A stretch of DNA of 64,000 bases from Platycnemis pennipes (GCA_933228895.1 OW121851.1:109761271-109825270), one strand, 5' to 3'; counted from the stretch's first letter, positions 23,230 through 33,301 are shown. Made by a program: numbers and translations. The notes: generated from the letters alone by a model not told the origin.

Positions 23230-23345
23230 ATTGCTTACACCTGTTTCTTTCCGCCCTCTCTCAACTTCCTAAAATATGCCTATCTCTGCCTACTTCCGAA
23301 ACTGTCGCAATTGCCTTTAGCTGTCAGTCGCCACCACGGGTAACA
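23230..23345 (+). mobile_element. SINE 3' end, possibly of the copy at 22745
   Basis: CTTTCCGCCCTCTC and GCAATTGCCTTTAGCTGTCAGTCGCC resemble the terminal body (GGCGCAAATGACCTCAGCTGTCGGTCGCC). About 300 bp of AT-rich sequence separates it from the 5' half, consistent with an insertion into one SINE. Confidence 0.45.
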
Positions 23346-23349
23346 TATA

Positions 23350-24345
23350 CTATACACAGACTACTTGCTGGAATGGGCAATGACACTATTCTTTTTTATG
23401 AGAATGATTCCCTTTCCTTTTTTTGTGGCTCACATTGGGAATAGACTTTCTTTGCAGTAACGATCGACTTGTCCACGGTGTGGATAAAATACGATAACTA
23501 CCGGTAAAGGTCGTTGTTTTTCCTGAAAAGGTGTCGTTAATCTCCACTATTGTACGTTGTTTCATATATTTTGGCATATGCAGCATACATATAGGGGAAT
23601 AATGTTTTCCATTTGGTCAATGTCACTTACCTTATATAGGTACATCAGTCTCATGAGACAAGGCGTGCTCGACCGCCAATAAATAAAACTGCTGGTATTT
23701 TGCTGCCGAACACTGTGTAATGCTTCTGATTGCTCTCAACAAGATCTTAATAATCAATTAAACAGATAAATTCTTTTGGTTAGAAAATGGTGCATAATCA
23801 CCGTTTTGTTCTGTGGATTAGAATAGATTAGCTAGTAATCTACCGTTCATATTAGGTAGTAGCATACTACTAATACCATGCTCTATTACTATAATTTGAC
23901 ACAGCTGTGCATTTATTTTAGTTTTTCCCCTATTTAGCTAGTTTAAATCCTACCCCTATTCAACCCAAACAATAAAAGATCCTTTAACACAAATCTTTAG
24001 CTTCTTCTTCTCACTTTCACAGTATTTATTTTCAGTAGCTATCTTCGCTAAATCATTTTGTGTAAATATTATAATCATTCCACTCCGGCATTTTTTTCCT
24101 CTCTCAAACCATTCCTCACCCCGAACTTAAGTCTAGTTTACGCGTTGCTTGTTTTCGGGATACATATCGTCGGGTGTTTTGGTGGGTGCCATGCGTGCTT
24201 GCTAGCTAGAAAACTACTACTGGGTATTCTGGGTCGGTTAGCTTGCTTCATATTGAACTCAGAGGTCTGGTACGATTTTTCCTTTTGTGGATGACTGCTG
24301 GGGGAGAGGGAGAGAACTTGCTCATGTGCAGTTCGCAGACGAAAA
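23350..24345. other. AT-rich DNA, nothing recognised
   Basis: No supported gene or repeat is present. Confidence 0.35.
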
Positions 24346-24348
24346 GAT

Positions 24349-25021
24349 TATGGTGAACGACCCCATTTGTGGATTTTAATCAAGAATCTTGAAAAGAGAT
24401 AGAGGAATTACAAGTATGAGCGTAGAGGAATACGGAAAAGGACCGATGAAAGAGAATAATTCCAGTTTACACAGTGCGTTTTCCTTGAGTTTCATGTATT
24501 GATAATTATGGCTACCTATCTTCTTCGATCAATCTCTTTTACGATATGCTTGTTGACAAATGGGAGACAACGGAGTAAAACTAATTGTGCATGGAAACTA
24601 CGTCCGCACGGCAAGACTAAAAGATGTCGGTATGTGTTATTTCAACTACTTCCATTTTCGCCTGAATGGTGTACAAGACAAGGGAGATTGTCTGCTATGC
24701 ACCAACTATATTGAGCGTGGCATAAAAACTGTCACTACTTTGGAATTGGTGACAGAAAGAAAGGGAATAACACAATAGCACGGTACGTATGAACAGTTAT
24801 CTATCTGCGGAGCCACTCTAGCAGTCAAATTCGTTGCTCGCTGGGTAGGACGCACGAATTTTTGCGTTCAAACTCAAGGAAAACGCACTGTGTAAACTGG
24901 AATTATTCTCTTTCTTCCTTTCATCGGTCCTTTTCCGTATTTCTCTACGCTCATACTTGTAATTCCTCTATCTCTTTTCAAGATTCTTGATTAAAATCCA
25001 CAAATGGGGTCGTTCACCATA
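24349..25021. mobile_element. Long-TIR DNA transposon derivative (MULE-like)
   Basis: Terminal inverted repeats 24349-24492 and 24870-25021 begin TATGGTGAACGACCCCATTT and are nearly identical over ~145 bp. An 8-bp indel (GGAAGAAA present only on the right) and very few substitutions separate them. The 380-bp interior encodes a FLYWCH-like peptide. Long TIRs plus a FLYWCH domain are known from animal Mutator-like (MULE) elements. I could not find an 8-10 bp target duplication, so the superfamily is inference. The near identity of the arms suggests fairly recent activity or conversion. Confidence 0.65.
24560..24778 (+). pseudogene. FLYWCH-like zinc-finger fragment in the long-TIR element
   Basis: The 72-codon frame begins MGDNGVKLIVHGNYV, continues RTARLKDVGMCYFNYFHF and ends with GDCLLCTNYIERGIKTVT. 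The order KLIV-x-GNY, an aromatic-Cys region near YFNYF, then a Cys and an IERGIKTVT block resembles FLYWCH zinc fingers (in which a GY-x-Y segment is followed by YW-x-C and a later C/H pair). The W of the YW-x-C core and the closing histidines are absent, so it cannot form a complete finger as read. FLYWCH domains bind DNA and often accompany MULE transposases. I see no transposase here; the frame may be residual cargo. Domain assignment is tentative. Confidence 0.35.
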
Positions 25022-25157
25022 TTTTTTTATTGCCGAATCTGATAGGGTTTGTAAAATAAAAAGACCCGCATTTTTCCGTTTTTTGATCCGTCAATTATTT
25101 CTTGAGTTATAAGCGGCGAAAAACTGATGTTTTTAACCTTTTCGGAAAAGTGGGCGT

Positions 25158-25197
25158 GGTCGAAGTCGACATACTGACGTATGTCGACTTCGTCCAA
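25158..25197. repeat. Short perfect palindrome
   Basis: CGAAGTCGACATAC, loop TGAC, GTATGTCGACTTCG gives a perfect 14-bp stem in moderately GC-rich sequence. It resembles a stem-loop in an RNA or a transposon subterminal repeat; no context decides. Confidence 0.6.
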
Positions 25198-25199
25198 TC

Positions 25200-26650
25200 A
25201 CAGCTGAGCCCGCGAAGCTACTTCGTCTCATCGCAATGGGGGTACACAACTGACTCTGCTAATAGGAGCAATTGCGACAGCATCTGTGCGAGCAGACCTT
25301 CCGAGAACCCCCTCCACTCCCTTCCCTTCCTCGAAAAGCAGTCAAGGACGGGAGGAAAATGTCGTCAATGTTACTAAAGCAGCTTTTTCTGTGGGCGTCA
25401 TCTTTTGCTTATTGTAATTTTTGATTTATGAGTGAATGGTTGTGGTGAGAATATTAATTTTTTCACTAAAATTATATTTTCGTTTCCATCTAACGTTTTC
25501 GTGTACAAAATAGCGATTTCGGTTCCGAGGGTTCCGAGTAAACGCCCCTATTGCTATCCATACAGTGCCACTCTCTATATTAAATGTTTCTTTAACATTT
25601 TGTTTTCATCTTTACTCAGGGTTCCATCATAAGTTCTACTCTATTGATTTAATTGTGTTTAACTCATTTAATAACGCGATAATCGTTTGAGTAACTATTC
25701 AATGAAGTTTCATCTAAGGTATTCAATGAAGTATCTTAAGTTCTCCTTTACGCCCATTTTGGTCCAAACTGTCAACTGACGAACTCAACTATTCCACATA
25801 TTTTAGTTTCTGCCTCAGTTTCTATATTTAGCTTTGAATTTTTCCTATGCAGTGCTTGATGCAATTCCTGCTTATTTTATTACTTTGTTTGGCAAAGATG
25901 TGAGATATTTATTCCACCAAGATTGATACTGTTATACCTCCGTCGTGAGATTTTTCTTCACTTATCAACACGATCTTGACAGGCAGCTTTTTCAATCGGA
26001 AACCTTTAAGATCGAAGGGTAGCGGATTGAAATGATTATGGGCCTCGCAGTTAATCCGTTACGTCGACGTCAGTTCTCCGCCAAGTGATTAATCGCCCTC
26101 GATTCGGTTTCTCGTTCAGCAACCGCTGAACCTTTTCAGTGTGGCGTGCGGCCGACGAGAATGAGATGGTCAGCTGAGGGAACGGAATGGGGTAAATGCT
26201 CTTTCCACTCCTTTCTTTCTATGACGGAGTGGCGGCTGTGAGAGCGATGATTCTTCCCTGCCTGCGCGATCGATCTTATCGTGTGGGGAAGTTGGTCTGA
26301 CGGCACTTGAGAGTGGGGTGATATTGCTTCAACTCGCGCAGCATTCAACCCTTCGACATCTGAGGAGAACTTCTCGACGCTCAGGACTATGGCGTATTCA
26401 AATCGTGTCTAGTTTTTCAGCGGTAACTTCTTCCAAGGAACACTACGTGTCTGCCTTGAACTTCCCTTAAAGTGTTATTTTTATTAAAGATTCGGTTACA
26501 AGTCGACCATTTGGCTGGGTGGTAACATTGGATTTGTAATAGGATACTACGTAGTAGTTCCGGAGATAGGCGACTGGCAGTCAAGGCCATTAAAGCCATG
26601 TTAGATGTGTTGATTATTGAATATGGGTGTGAATTTTCTAAGGAAACGGG
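25200..26650. other. Unassigned sequence
   Basis: Frames up to 91 codons have no domain. 26130-26345 is locally GC-rich. A weak tRNA-like A/B pair (GGCGTATTCAAATCG near 26391) may be a SINE head remnant. Confidence 0.3.
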
Positions 26651-26654
26651 GAAG

Positions 26655-26875
26655 GGTGGAGAAAAACCCAACGGCGGCCTACTCTATAGGCGCCAAAGGC
26701 CTTCAACGTCCGTTCAACGTCCCATCCGACGGACGGAGTCCTAAACTCTAAGTGCTCTCATCAAAGTATCCAAATGGGGTCCGGTAAATCAATAAAAATC
26801 ATCCTGAATCCGCACCCGAGCCCTCAGGATGGGAAGTCAATACTCTAGCGCCCACAACAAACCGATTCCCATCAT
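26655..26875 (-). mobile_element. tRNA-derived SINE, minus strand
   Basis: On the minus strand GGGCGCTAGAGTATTGAC (A box) and GGCTCGGGTGCGGATTCAGG (B box region) lead into a body with GAGAGCACTTAGAGTTTAGG and CCGTCCGTCGGATGGGACG. The layout is the same as the copy at 11605. Confidence 0.7.
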
Positions 26876-28108
26876 CCACCAAATTGAGGGCAAATAATGC
26901 GATAAGATAAAAAGGGGCGGATGAAAATTCCAACAAGTTAACAAAATCCATTGATAACATAATTTTAAATGAAATGGAGCACATTTAGCATAAATACAAA
27001 ATATTATGAACTACTCACCTTTCGTCGTTTTTGTGAACCTCATTTAGAGGTCGGGAACGACCAAGGTTGTTACAGTATACAGGTTGCCTCAATCGGGGTT
27101 GCTTACGAATCGCTGAAAACGAAGCTAGCACCACCGCTACCGTAGTGACGTAACTGGCGTGTCCCTACTAGCCCGTACAGAAGTGCAGACGACAATATTG
27201 TCGTGTCTTGATTAACTTATATAACTTCAATGATACCTTTTTAATGAGTATCTCCATTTGCATGACGTAATGTTATTTAACATAACTATATTCGCAGCCT
27301 CAATATTCCAAACAATAAGCAATAATTGTTGCTAATCGATCCGGAATGTGATGAACCATCAAAGCCACCAGTCCAATTTCTAACCATATCCTAATTCTAT
27401 TCATCTATTATCTACTATTGGAGCGAAAACGTAAACATGAACGGATATCTAATTGCATTAAATACGAAGCAACTCCTATGCTATACTAATACGAACGTAA
27501 TATATTACCGCGACATTCGTGATCTCTCTTTAACATTATCACAATTCTCATTTTTTTTACTGGTGACTGATTATCGTTATACAGCCACAAAGATCCTCTG
27601 TCAAATCTTTTCTTGCAATACCCTTTTGAGAACTCCTTTAGTATTCCACACTATGCAATTGCCTTCTTTGTACAAGCAGTTAGGTTAATATGCCATGTTT
27701 TTGTTGTGGACAAAGCTTGTCTATACACATGCTTGTTTCTCACTCTCCCATGGTATTGCTCCCATAGAAAATTTAAAAACATACCCTGTCAATGTTATCG
27801 CTGGCAAAATCTGCATCACCTTCAAGGAAGTCACCACATTTAGAATAGGTGAGATTATGGTACTTGATTTAGGTAGTACCTTTCAAATATTAGAACTATT
27901 TTAACACATTCCCAATGTTCCATAATAAAATTACAATTGAATATACTTAATTTTTAAACAGCAAATGCTATGTCCGGTCTAGTGCAAGTCATCGCATTCA
28001 ACCAATTAAAACTCGATAAGGCACATTTAGACAGTTGCCTGAATCTCAAGGAATTATATCGAAGCCAAAATCTGTGGTTGTTGAGCATAAGCATCCGTCA
28101 TATCAAAC

Positions 28109-28255
28109 CTAATTAGGATGAAATCCGTAGATTCTGGCGATATTGCGTGGTATTCGAACATATCAGAAAAAAGACAAAATTTGCAATTTACCACATAAAA
28201 TTTACCACATTTTATGTGGTAAATTGCAAATTTTGTCTTTTTTCTAATTAGGATG
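28109..28255. mobile_element. Hairpin insertion A in copia, 12-bp target duplication
   Basis: The direct repeat CTAATTAGGATG flanks the insert (28109-28120 and 28244-28255). After a 44-bp head containing TCTGGCGATATTGCGTGG comes a perfect hairpin: arms 28165-28201 and 28209-28245, 37 bp each, loop TTACCAC. The copia reading frame is cut exactly at the duplicated bases, so the insertion is later than copia. Superfamily unknown. Confidence 0.8.
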
Positions 28256-28460
28256 CTTTTAGTGTAATTTTCCTGATCCAGTTCAATTCCCTCATAGTTC
28301 TTTTTAACCTCATCCCTAGAATACTGCTAACCTCTGCAAGGGTTTTCACTCCAAAATTCTTTTTCAATGATAAAACTAATTCTTTAACTGTATTATCATT
28401 TTCGCAAAAAACATCCACATAAACAGCCAAGATGTTGATTCCTTTTCCCTGAAACCATCC
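28248..28460 (-). pseudogene. copia reverse transcriptase fragment with mutated YVDD
   Basis: The longest surviving open frame of the copia remnant. It reads GINILAVYVDVFCEND, then a KELVLSLKKNFGVK helix-like block and SSILGMRLKR. This matches the palm domain around the catalytic YVDD and the downstream LG(M/I) motif of Ty1/copia RTs. The YVDV variant removes one catalytic Asp. The frame ends where a hairpin insertion (28109-28255) begins, and RT homology resumes on the far side with a RFDMTDA-like block. Confidence 0.75.
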
Positions 28461-28859
28461 TCAAAAAAACTACATCCTGTGCTTATATTATTTGTCCTAT
28501 GCTTTCAGGATCCACCAAGAGATAAACTTTGCTTGAAGGATAGGTTAATTTCACAAGGTTGAAGAAGCTTAAGTTTGAAATAATTCAGTCTACTGGCAGA
28601 TCCCCTTAATATCTGCATATTTTTATACCATAAAATTTGTGAACTACTCCCTTAAACGGTTGAAGAAAATTCTACAGCACCCACCCTGACAAGATTGTCA
28701 TCTAAGGTATGCAGTTTTAATTCTATACTTTAGATTCCATTCTCCTCTGTTACTGTAACTTGAATGACCCCCTTGACATGCAAAGTCTTAGCATCAAACA
28801 CTGGACACCCACGGGAACGAAACAAAATAGCAGTATCCTTTTGTACCAACCTGTTAACA

Positions 28860-29063
28860 GATAACAAATTTATAAAAAAATTGTAAGGCTTGACTTCGTG
28901 GAACCACATATTGATTACGTAAATGAATTCACTTGGTAAAATTCCACAGACTTTTATTAAAACCTTTTAGGGTTTTAATATTATTAACATTATTAAAAAG
29001 GTTTTAATAGAAGGTTGTGGAATTTTACTAAGTGAATTCATTTACGTTATCGATGACAAATTT
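28860..29063. mobile_element. Hairpin insertion B in copia, 12-bp target duplication
   Basis: GATAACAAATTT (28860) and GATGACAAATTT (29052) differ at one base and flank the insert. A 45-bp head with TAAGGCTTGACTTCGTGGAA precedes a hairpin whose outer arms (28917 on, ending near 29047) begin ACGTAAATGAATTCACTT and are near-perfect over ~50 bp. It splits the copia protease/pre-integrase region: TNL-type residues lie on one side and NLLSVNRL on the other. Confidence 0.75.
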
Positions 29064-29614
29064 GTTCATGAACCTGGCACATGATGCACATTAGAGATAG
29101 TGGCAGTATATCCCTAAATTAAGTCCACTGATACATCACCAACCCCTGTAATTTTCATTTTATCATGGTTAGAAACTGCTACTTCCTCGCTTATGTCAGA
29201 TCAAACTGTGAATCACTCCATATTTCTATCCATGTGGGCATTCACCCTAGAATCATTATACCATTTTTGACTCCCCAATCAAGCTCTAGTTTATGGTCCT
29301 CATATGAGTACCATACTGACAACTAATAATAAGGAATGAAACAATCTAAATCCGCTATGAACTACAATAATCATGCAACAATCATTCAAACAATAAATCA
29401 TTTAATAAAAGGGTGAACTGTAAGTTGTAATGTATTACACTCAATGCGGAAGGAGATGTACAGGATTTAAGTTTTGCTTTATAGGGAGCCTTTTCTCCAA
29501 AGGATATCACATGCACATATCACTTTTTGTATTCAGGACAACCACAAAATTTTAGAAAAAAGATCTGGTGCTTTCCCGGCGTATCTGCTGCGTGAAGGTT
29601 TCTCGAGTCCTCCA

Positions 29615-29692
29615 CCGGGTTATTGCGTCCATATCCGCCGACGTTTCGGATCCCGACTCGGTCATTGTCTTCAGAAGCCCTGAAATTATATA
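29615..29692 (-). ncRNA. Hammerhead ribozyme-like motif (decayed)
   Basis: On the minus strand CTGAAGA (fits the hammerhead core CUGANGA) is followed after ~20 nt, containing a CCGAGTCGG stem-loop, by GAAACGTC. A GGCGGATATG loop then leads to GACGCAATAACCCGG. GAAACGTC and GACG can form stem III. The position that should be U16.1 is C, so cleavage would be impaired. GGGCTT before the core and AACCC after it could form a weakened stem I. Such motifs are known in Penelope-like elements and retrozymes. Assignment rests on the spacing of these motifs only. Confidence 0.45.
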
Positions 29693-30727
29693 AGCATTAT
29701 AAATTATGCTGCGCCTTTCAAGGTATATTCACATAACTATATATTAAACGTTGATTTAGGCTACAAAACTTTTAAGTGCTAAAAACGTGAAGTTACCGGA
29801 ACTTCTATGCACTAGGGTTATGAAAAATGAAAATTTGCGTAAGATATAGGTGGAAAAGTGAAAAAAGAGAGACAAATGCAACCCTAGCAGTAGTAACGTC
29901 CGATTTTCAAATTTTATAATTAGTTCAAAATCTGACCAATAGGCTTCTCATGTAGCTTTTTTGTGTGCATTGTGTACCTGTGGAATGAAATTGTCTTCCC
30001 TTCTTCTTCAGCTTTGCGCACACAGTTATTGCAGGATGCCACCGTGCAATAACTGCTTTTTCCTTGAATTTCTCTTCAAAGATGGGACTTTTGGAATTGA
30101 AATATTAAATTTGAATCTTCGTTTCACCTGATAGAAAAACTTCACAAAAAACTCAAACCACTGTTCAACCACTGGTCCGTCGTTTTGTTTGGTAATAGCC
30201 GTGTAGCGTTCCGGTGATGCTGGCGCCCTGATACCTCAGTGACGTCACGCGAACCTGAGCCAATAGCAGAGTGGATGAAGAGTTTCCTTTGTTTACATCT
30301 TTCGAGACAACCTGTATACTCTAACAACCTTGGGGAAGGACGACGTTTTGGGTGGCAGAGTTGAATGAAAGTTTGATTATTTGGTATTGGCTCTGCGGCG
30401 CTTATTTTCTCTTCTCTGATTCAACATTAAACTCATCTCTCAATGTCATTTGCGATCACTTCTACTAGTAGTACATATCTTCGTTCCTCAGAAACCAAAT
30501 CGCTTTTGAGGTACGTAGGAAATTAAATGTACTAAACAGCGAAACCGGTAACACGGAAGTTAAGCATGTGATTGCATGCGTGAGGATTATGTACAACGTG
30601 AAATCATCTCCCGCTAAGGGGCCTCATGTTGGCTTGATGGATATCATACTTTATTTTCATGTGGCTTCGTGGTTGTTCATCTTAAAGTAACCCTGCGAGT
30701 GTGCCGCCGCTGGCCGTGTGTCAGGAA

Positions 30728-30906
30728 GAGGAGGTCACCATTAACTTGATAGTGTCAGGCTCAACTTGGTGAAATTTCATTTCCACAATGAAAAGTTTGA
30801 CTGTGTAAAAATTTCGAAGAAATTTTAATGGTCACGAAACCAGTCGTGAACATTAAAATGTTTTTGAAATTGTTACGAAGTTACACTTTTCATTGAGGAG
30901 GTCACC
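30728..30906. mobile_element. Hairpin insertion C, 12-bp target duplication
   Basis: GAGGAGGTCACC occurs at 30728-30739 and again at 30895-30906. The head (46 bp, with TGTCAGGCTCAACTTGGTGA) is followed by a hairpin starting CAATGAAAAGT at 30786 and ending ACTTTTCATTG at 30895. The arms are imperfect, ~52 bp. The loop carries CACGAAACCAGTCGTG, which resembles the GAAAC region of the ribozyme-like repeats. Confidence 0.8.
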
Positions 30907-30947
30907 TGCCTATAAAACTAATTACTGAAGTAGATAGATGGAAAAAT

Positions 30948-31153
30948 ATCTTTGAAAAATGTTCACAGTATCAGGCATCACGTAGTGGAAGTGAGACATA
31001 TTAGATGAGTAAAAAACTTTAGCACTTTTCCACAATATATTTAAAATTGTAAAATTACACAACACGTGTTCCGGCTTACACGTATTGTGTAATTTTACAA
31101 TTTTAAATATATTGTGGAAAAGTGCTAAAGTTTTTTACTCATCTTTGAAAAAT
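30948..31153. mobile_element. Hairpin insertion D, 13-bp target duplication
   Basis: ATCTTTGAAAAAT flanks the insert at 30948-30960 and 31141-31153. A 44-bp head (ATCAGGCATCACGTAGTGGA) precedes a hairpin with apparently perfect 58-bp arms (31005-31062 and 31085-31142) and a 22-nt loop containing CGTGTTCCGGCTTACACG. The layout matches insertions A-C, and the perfect arms suggest it is the youngest. Confidence 0.85.
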
Positions 31154-31154
31154 A

Positions 31155-31965
31155 ATTATTATGTGTGTATCAGTTTTAAAAATGGGGGGGAAGTGATGCA
31201 ATGCTCGTGGGAATTGTGAAATCTTGTATCGCTCGGTTTGGAAGTTGATTTATCTTAACTTATTCCATCTATCAGTTCTGCTGATGTAGTAGGGGGTAGG
31301 AATTTGCCTGCAATGTCAGGTTTGGACTCACGTAATTTGAACTTCCAAGTAACCTTAATATTGGACGTTGTAGTCTCTAGGACTTCCCAACCAAGCCGTT
31401 ACAGTGGATAAGAGACTCTTTCTATTCGCGCATTGGAATATGTGATGGAAAGTGATGTTTCCCTTGGTTATTACCAATTATAAAATAACCTTTGTATTTT
31501 TATCAATTATTGTATTCTAAAACAAGCATGATTGAAGGCTGTATAGGATATTTTAGACTCTCTACGCCACATGTGTTTCTCTATTTTATTAGAGTTGAAT
31601 GCAGATAATTTAATATGCGAGCTATAAACATGTTTCACATGGAATTATTGTAAAATTTTAGTGAGGGAGATGATTCGAGGTTAACATTTTCCCCCGGTCG
31701 AGGAATTTTGTTCAAGCTAATGCTTATTTCATCAACGGAATTCTGCCAATTTAAATCCTCATTTTCCTCCCATAAATATTGATATCGATGGGAACGACCA
31801 CAGGATGAAATAAAAATAACTTTTCCATTAATAATATATTAATGGCAAATGGTGGTGATAGAGAAAGGTGAGCTATTTCGCTGCTTTAATAATGAAAATT
31901 GAAGTCCCTTTGGTGATAATTGAAGGTGATCTTCCCCTTTGCACTCAAATTTATTCACGTTTTTC
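31155..31965. other. Unassigned sequence
   Basis: No supported gene or repeat is recognised. Confidence 0.35.
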
Positions 31966-31969
31966 ACAA

Positions 31970-32120
31970 CCGGCCATGAGATCAGGTCGCTAGCCTGCCT
32001 ATTCAAATGTCGCTGGTTGAAACCCCGCCTATGCGTGATGCTGCGTCATTATGCTAGGACTAACATCTTAGTTTAGCAAGTGCGATAGCCATTGCAATGG
32101 AAGTCCCTTACAACTGAAGA
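31970..32120 (+). mobile_element. SINE head remnant
   Basis: CAGGTCGCTAGCCTGCC (A-box-like) and GCTGGTTGAAACCCC (B-box-like) at 31984-32027 have tRNA-like spacing; the body is poorly preserved. Confidence 0.4.
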
Positions 32121-32124
32121 CTAG

Positions 32125-32483
32125 TGCTATGTATTTTACAGGACGTTATTCATCAAATATGATTTTCTTAAATGCCTTAAATGACTCTGCTGAAAATGCT
32201 GCCTACGGGTTTCTGATGTATTTTGCATTTTTCACGTTGTTGTTGTGAGGTTTTAAGTTGCGCCATAGGTGCAACACAGTTCTCTCCTCAATGCCTACCA
32301 TCAATTTCTCTTTGTAACGCGAATTTGAATAGGCATTTCAGTGGATACCTACTAATAGTCTAACGTCCAATTAGGAGGACAAGGTTCAATGACAGTGAGG
32401 TCCATTCTGAGGAAGAAAGGGACATGGTGGATCCTCGTAGTTGTATGTTGTTGGTTAAATTCTTCTGCTGGACATTGTTAGCC
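32125..32483. other. Unassigned sequence
   Basis: Nothing recognised in this stretch before the tandem duplication. Confidence 0.35.
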
Positions 32484-33301
32484 TCTAACTTGTCTAGTCT
32501 AATGAAGTGATTTCCCAGCCATATACGTCAATGCGCTTACGTTCAGGTTAATTTGTATGAGTAGATACGAGTATCACATTTTAGTTCCTTTTAAAATGAA
32601 GAATGTATTACATGTACATGAAGTGCATCTATGCGCTAAAAGAGAATGTGGCGTGCGTTTGGGTTTGTGGAGAGAATGAGGAAAAAATGAAACAAACGAA
32701 TAAATATATGGCGCGTCTGAAACTGTTAGAGAAGGGAATGGATTGAGAAAATCGTATTTGGTGGAATGATATTACCCGAAAATAACCCCAGGGGGGTATA
32801 TCTCAGAATCAAAACAGCATATTTTTATGCTTGCGGGAGAGGCGGAGGATGTGTTCAAGTGTAGGGCAGTAGGAAAGAATCGAGAAGGAACATCTAACTT
32901 GTCTAGTCTAATGAAGTGATTTCCCAGCCATATACGTCAATGCGCTTACGTTCAGGTTAATTTGTATGAGTAGATACGAGTATCACATTTTAGTTCCTTT
33001 TAAAATGAAGAATGTATTACATGTACATGAAGTGCATCTATGCGCTAAAAGAGAATGTGGCGTGCGTTTGGGTTTGTGGAGAGAATGAGGAAAAAATGAA
33101 ACAAACGAATAAATATATGGCGCGTCTGAAACTGTTAGAGAAGGGAATGGATTGAGAAAATCGTATTTGGTGGAATGATATTACCCGAAAATAACCCCAG
33201 GGGGGTATATCTCAGAATCAAAACAGCATATTTTTATGCTTGCGGGAGAGGCGGAGGATGTGTTCAAGTGTAGGGCAGTAGGAAAGAATCGAGAAGGAAC
33301 A
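32484..33301. repeat. 409-bp tandem duplication, two identical units
   Basis: The unit starting TCTAACTTGTCTAGTC at 32484 recurs from 32893 with no difference that I could find by eye over 409 bp. The junctions share only 2-3 bp (AAC / CAT context). Perfect identity means a very recent duplication, an active satellite-like expansion or an assembly artefact. No gene lies in the unit. Confidence 0.9.

Larger units (their letters stand above)
27430..29300 (-). mobile_element. Ty1/copia retrotransposon pol remnant, heavily decayed
   Basis: Reading on the minus strand from 29300 down, polyprotein landmarks appear in canonical order. The protease region (29064-29290) has IxDS-like and NVHHVPG-like blocks. 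The region before integrase (28738-28872) has NLLSVNRLVQKDTAILF. The RT (28256-28500) has FFEDGFREKGINILAVYVDV followed by a LGMRLKR-type block. RT end (27965-28108) has CTRPDIAFAV. RNase H (27500-27860) has DADFAS and TGYVFKFSMGAIPWES, then DNQS. Several stops and frameshifts make it non-functional. The second Asp of the RT YVDD motif is Val. Only ~240 bp separates the pre-integrase and RT blocks, so most of the integrase is missing. LTRs were not found. Two hairpin elements have inserted into it. Confidence 0.8.
27050..30345. mobile_element. Possible 3.3-kb interval bounded by 30-bp inverted repeats
   Basis: CCAAGGTTGTTACAGTATAC at 27060 and its inverted equivalent CCAAGGTTGTTAGAGTATAC at the right end (about 30302-30330) continue into AGGTTGYCTC on both sides. 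Inside each end lies a GTGACGT-type motif. This is consistent with the termini of one DNA transposon that later received the copia and hairpin insertions. Two separate MITE fragments would explain it equally well. No target duplication was identified. Confidence 0.35.

Noticed and set aside
30540..30600. 5S rRNA-like phrase GGAAGTTAAGCATG
   Set aside because: Only about a dozen bases match the 5S internal region, with no flanking 5S sequence; too short to support a 5S gene or 5S-derived SINE.
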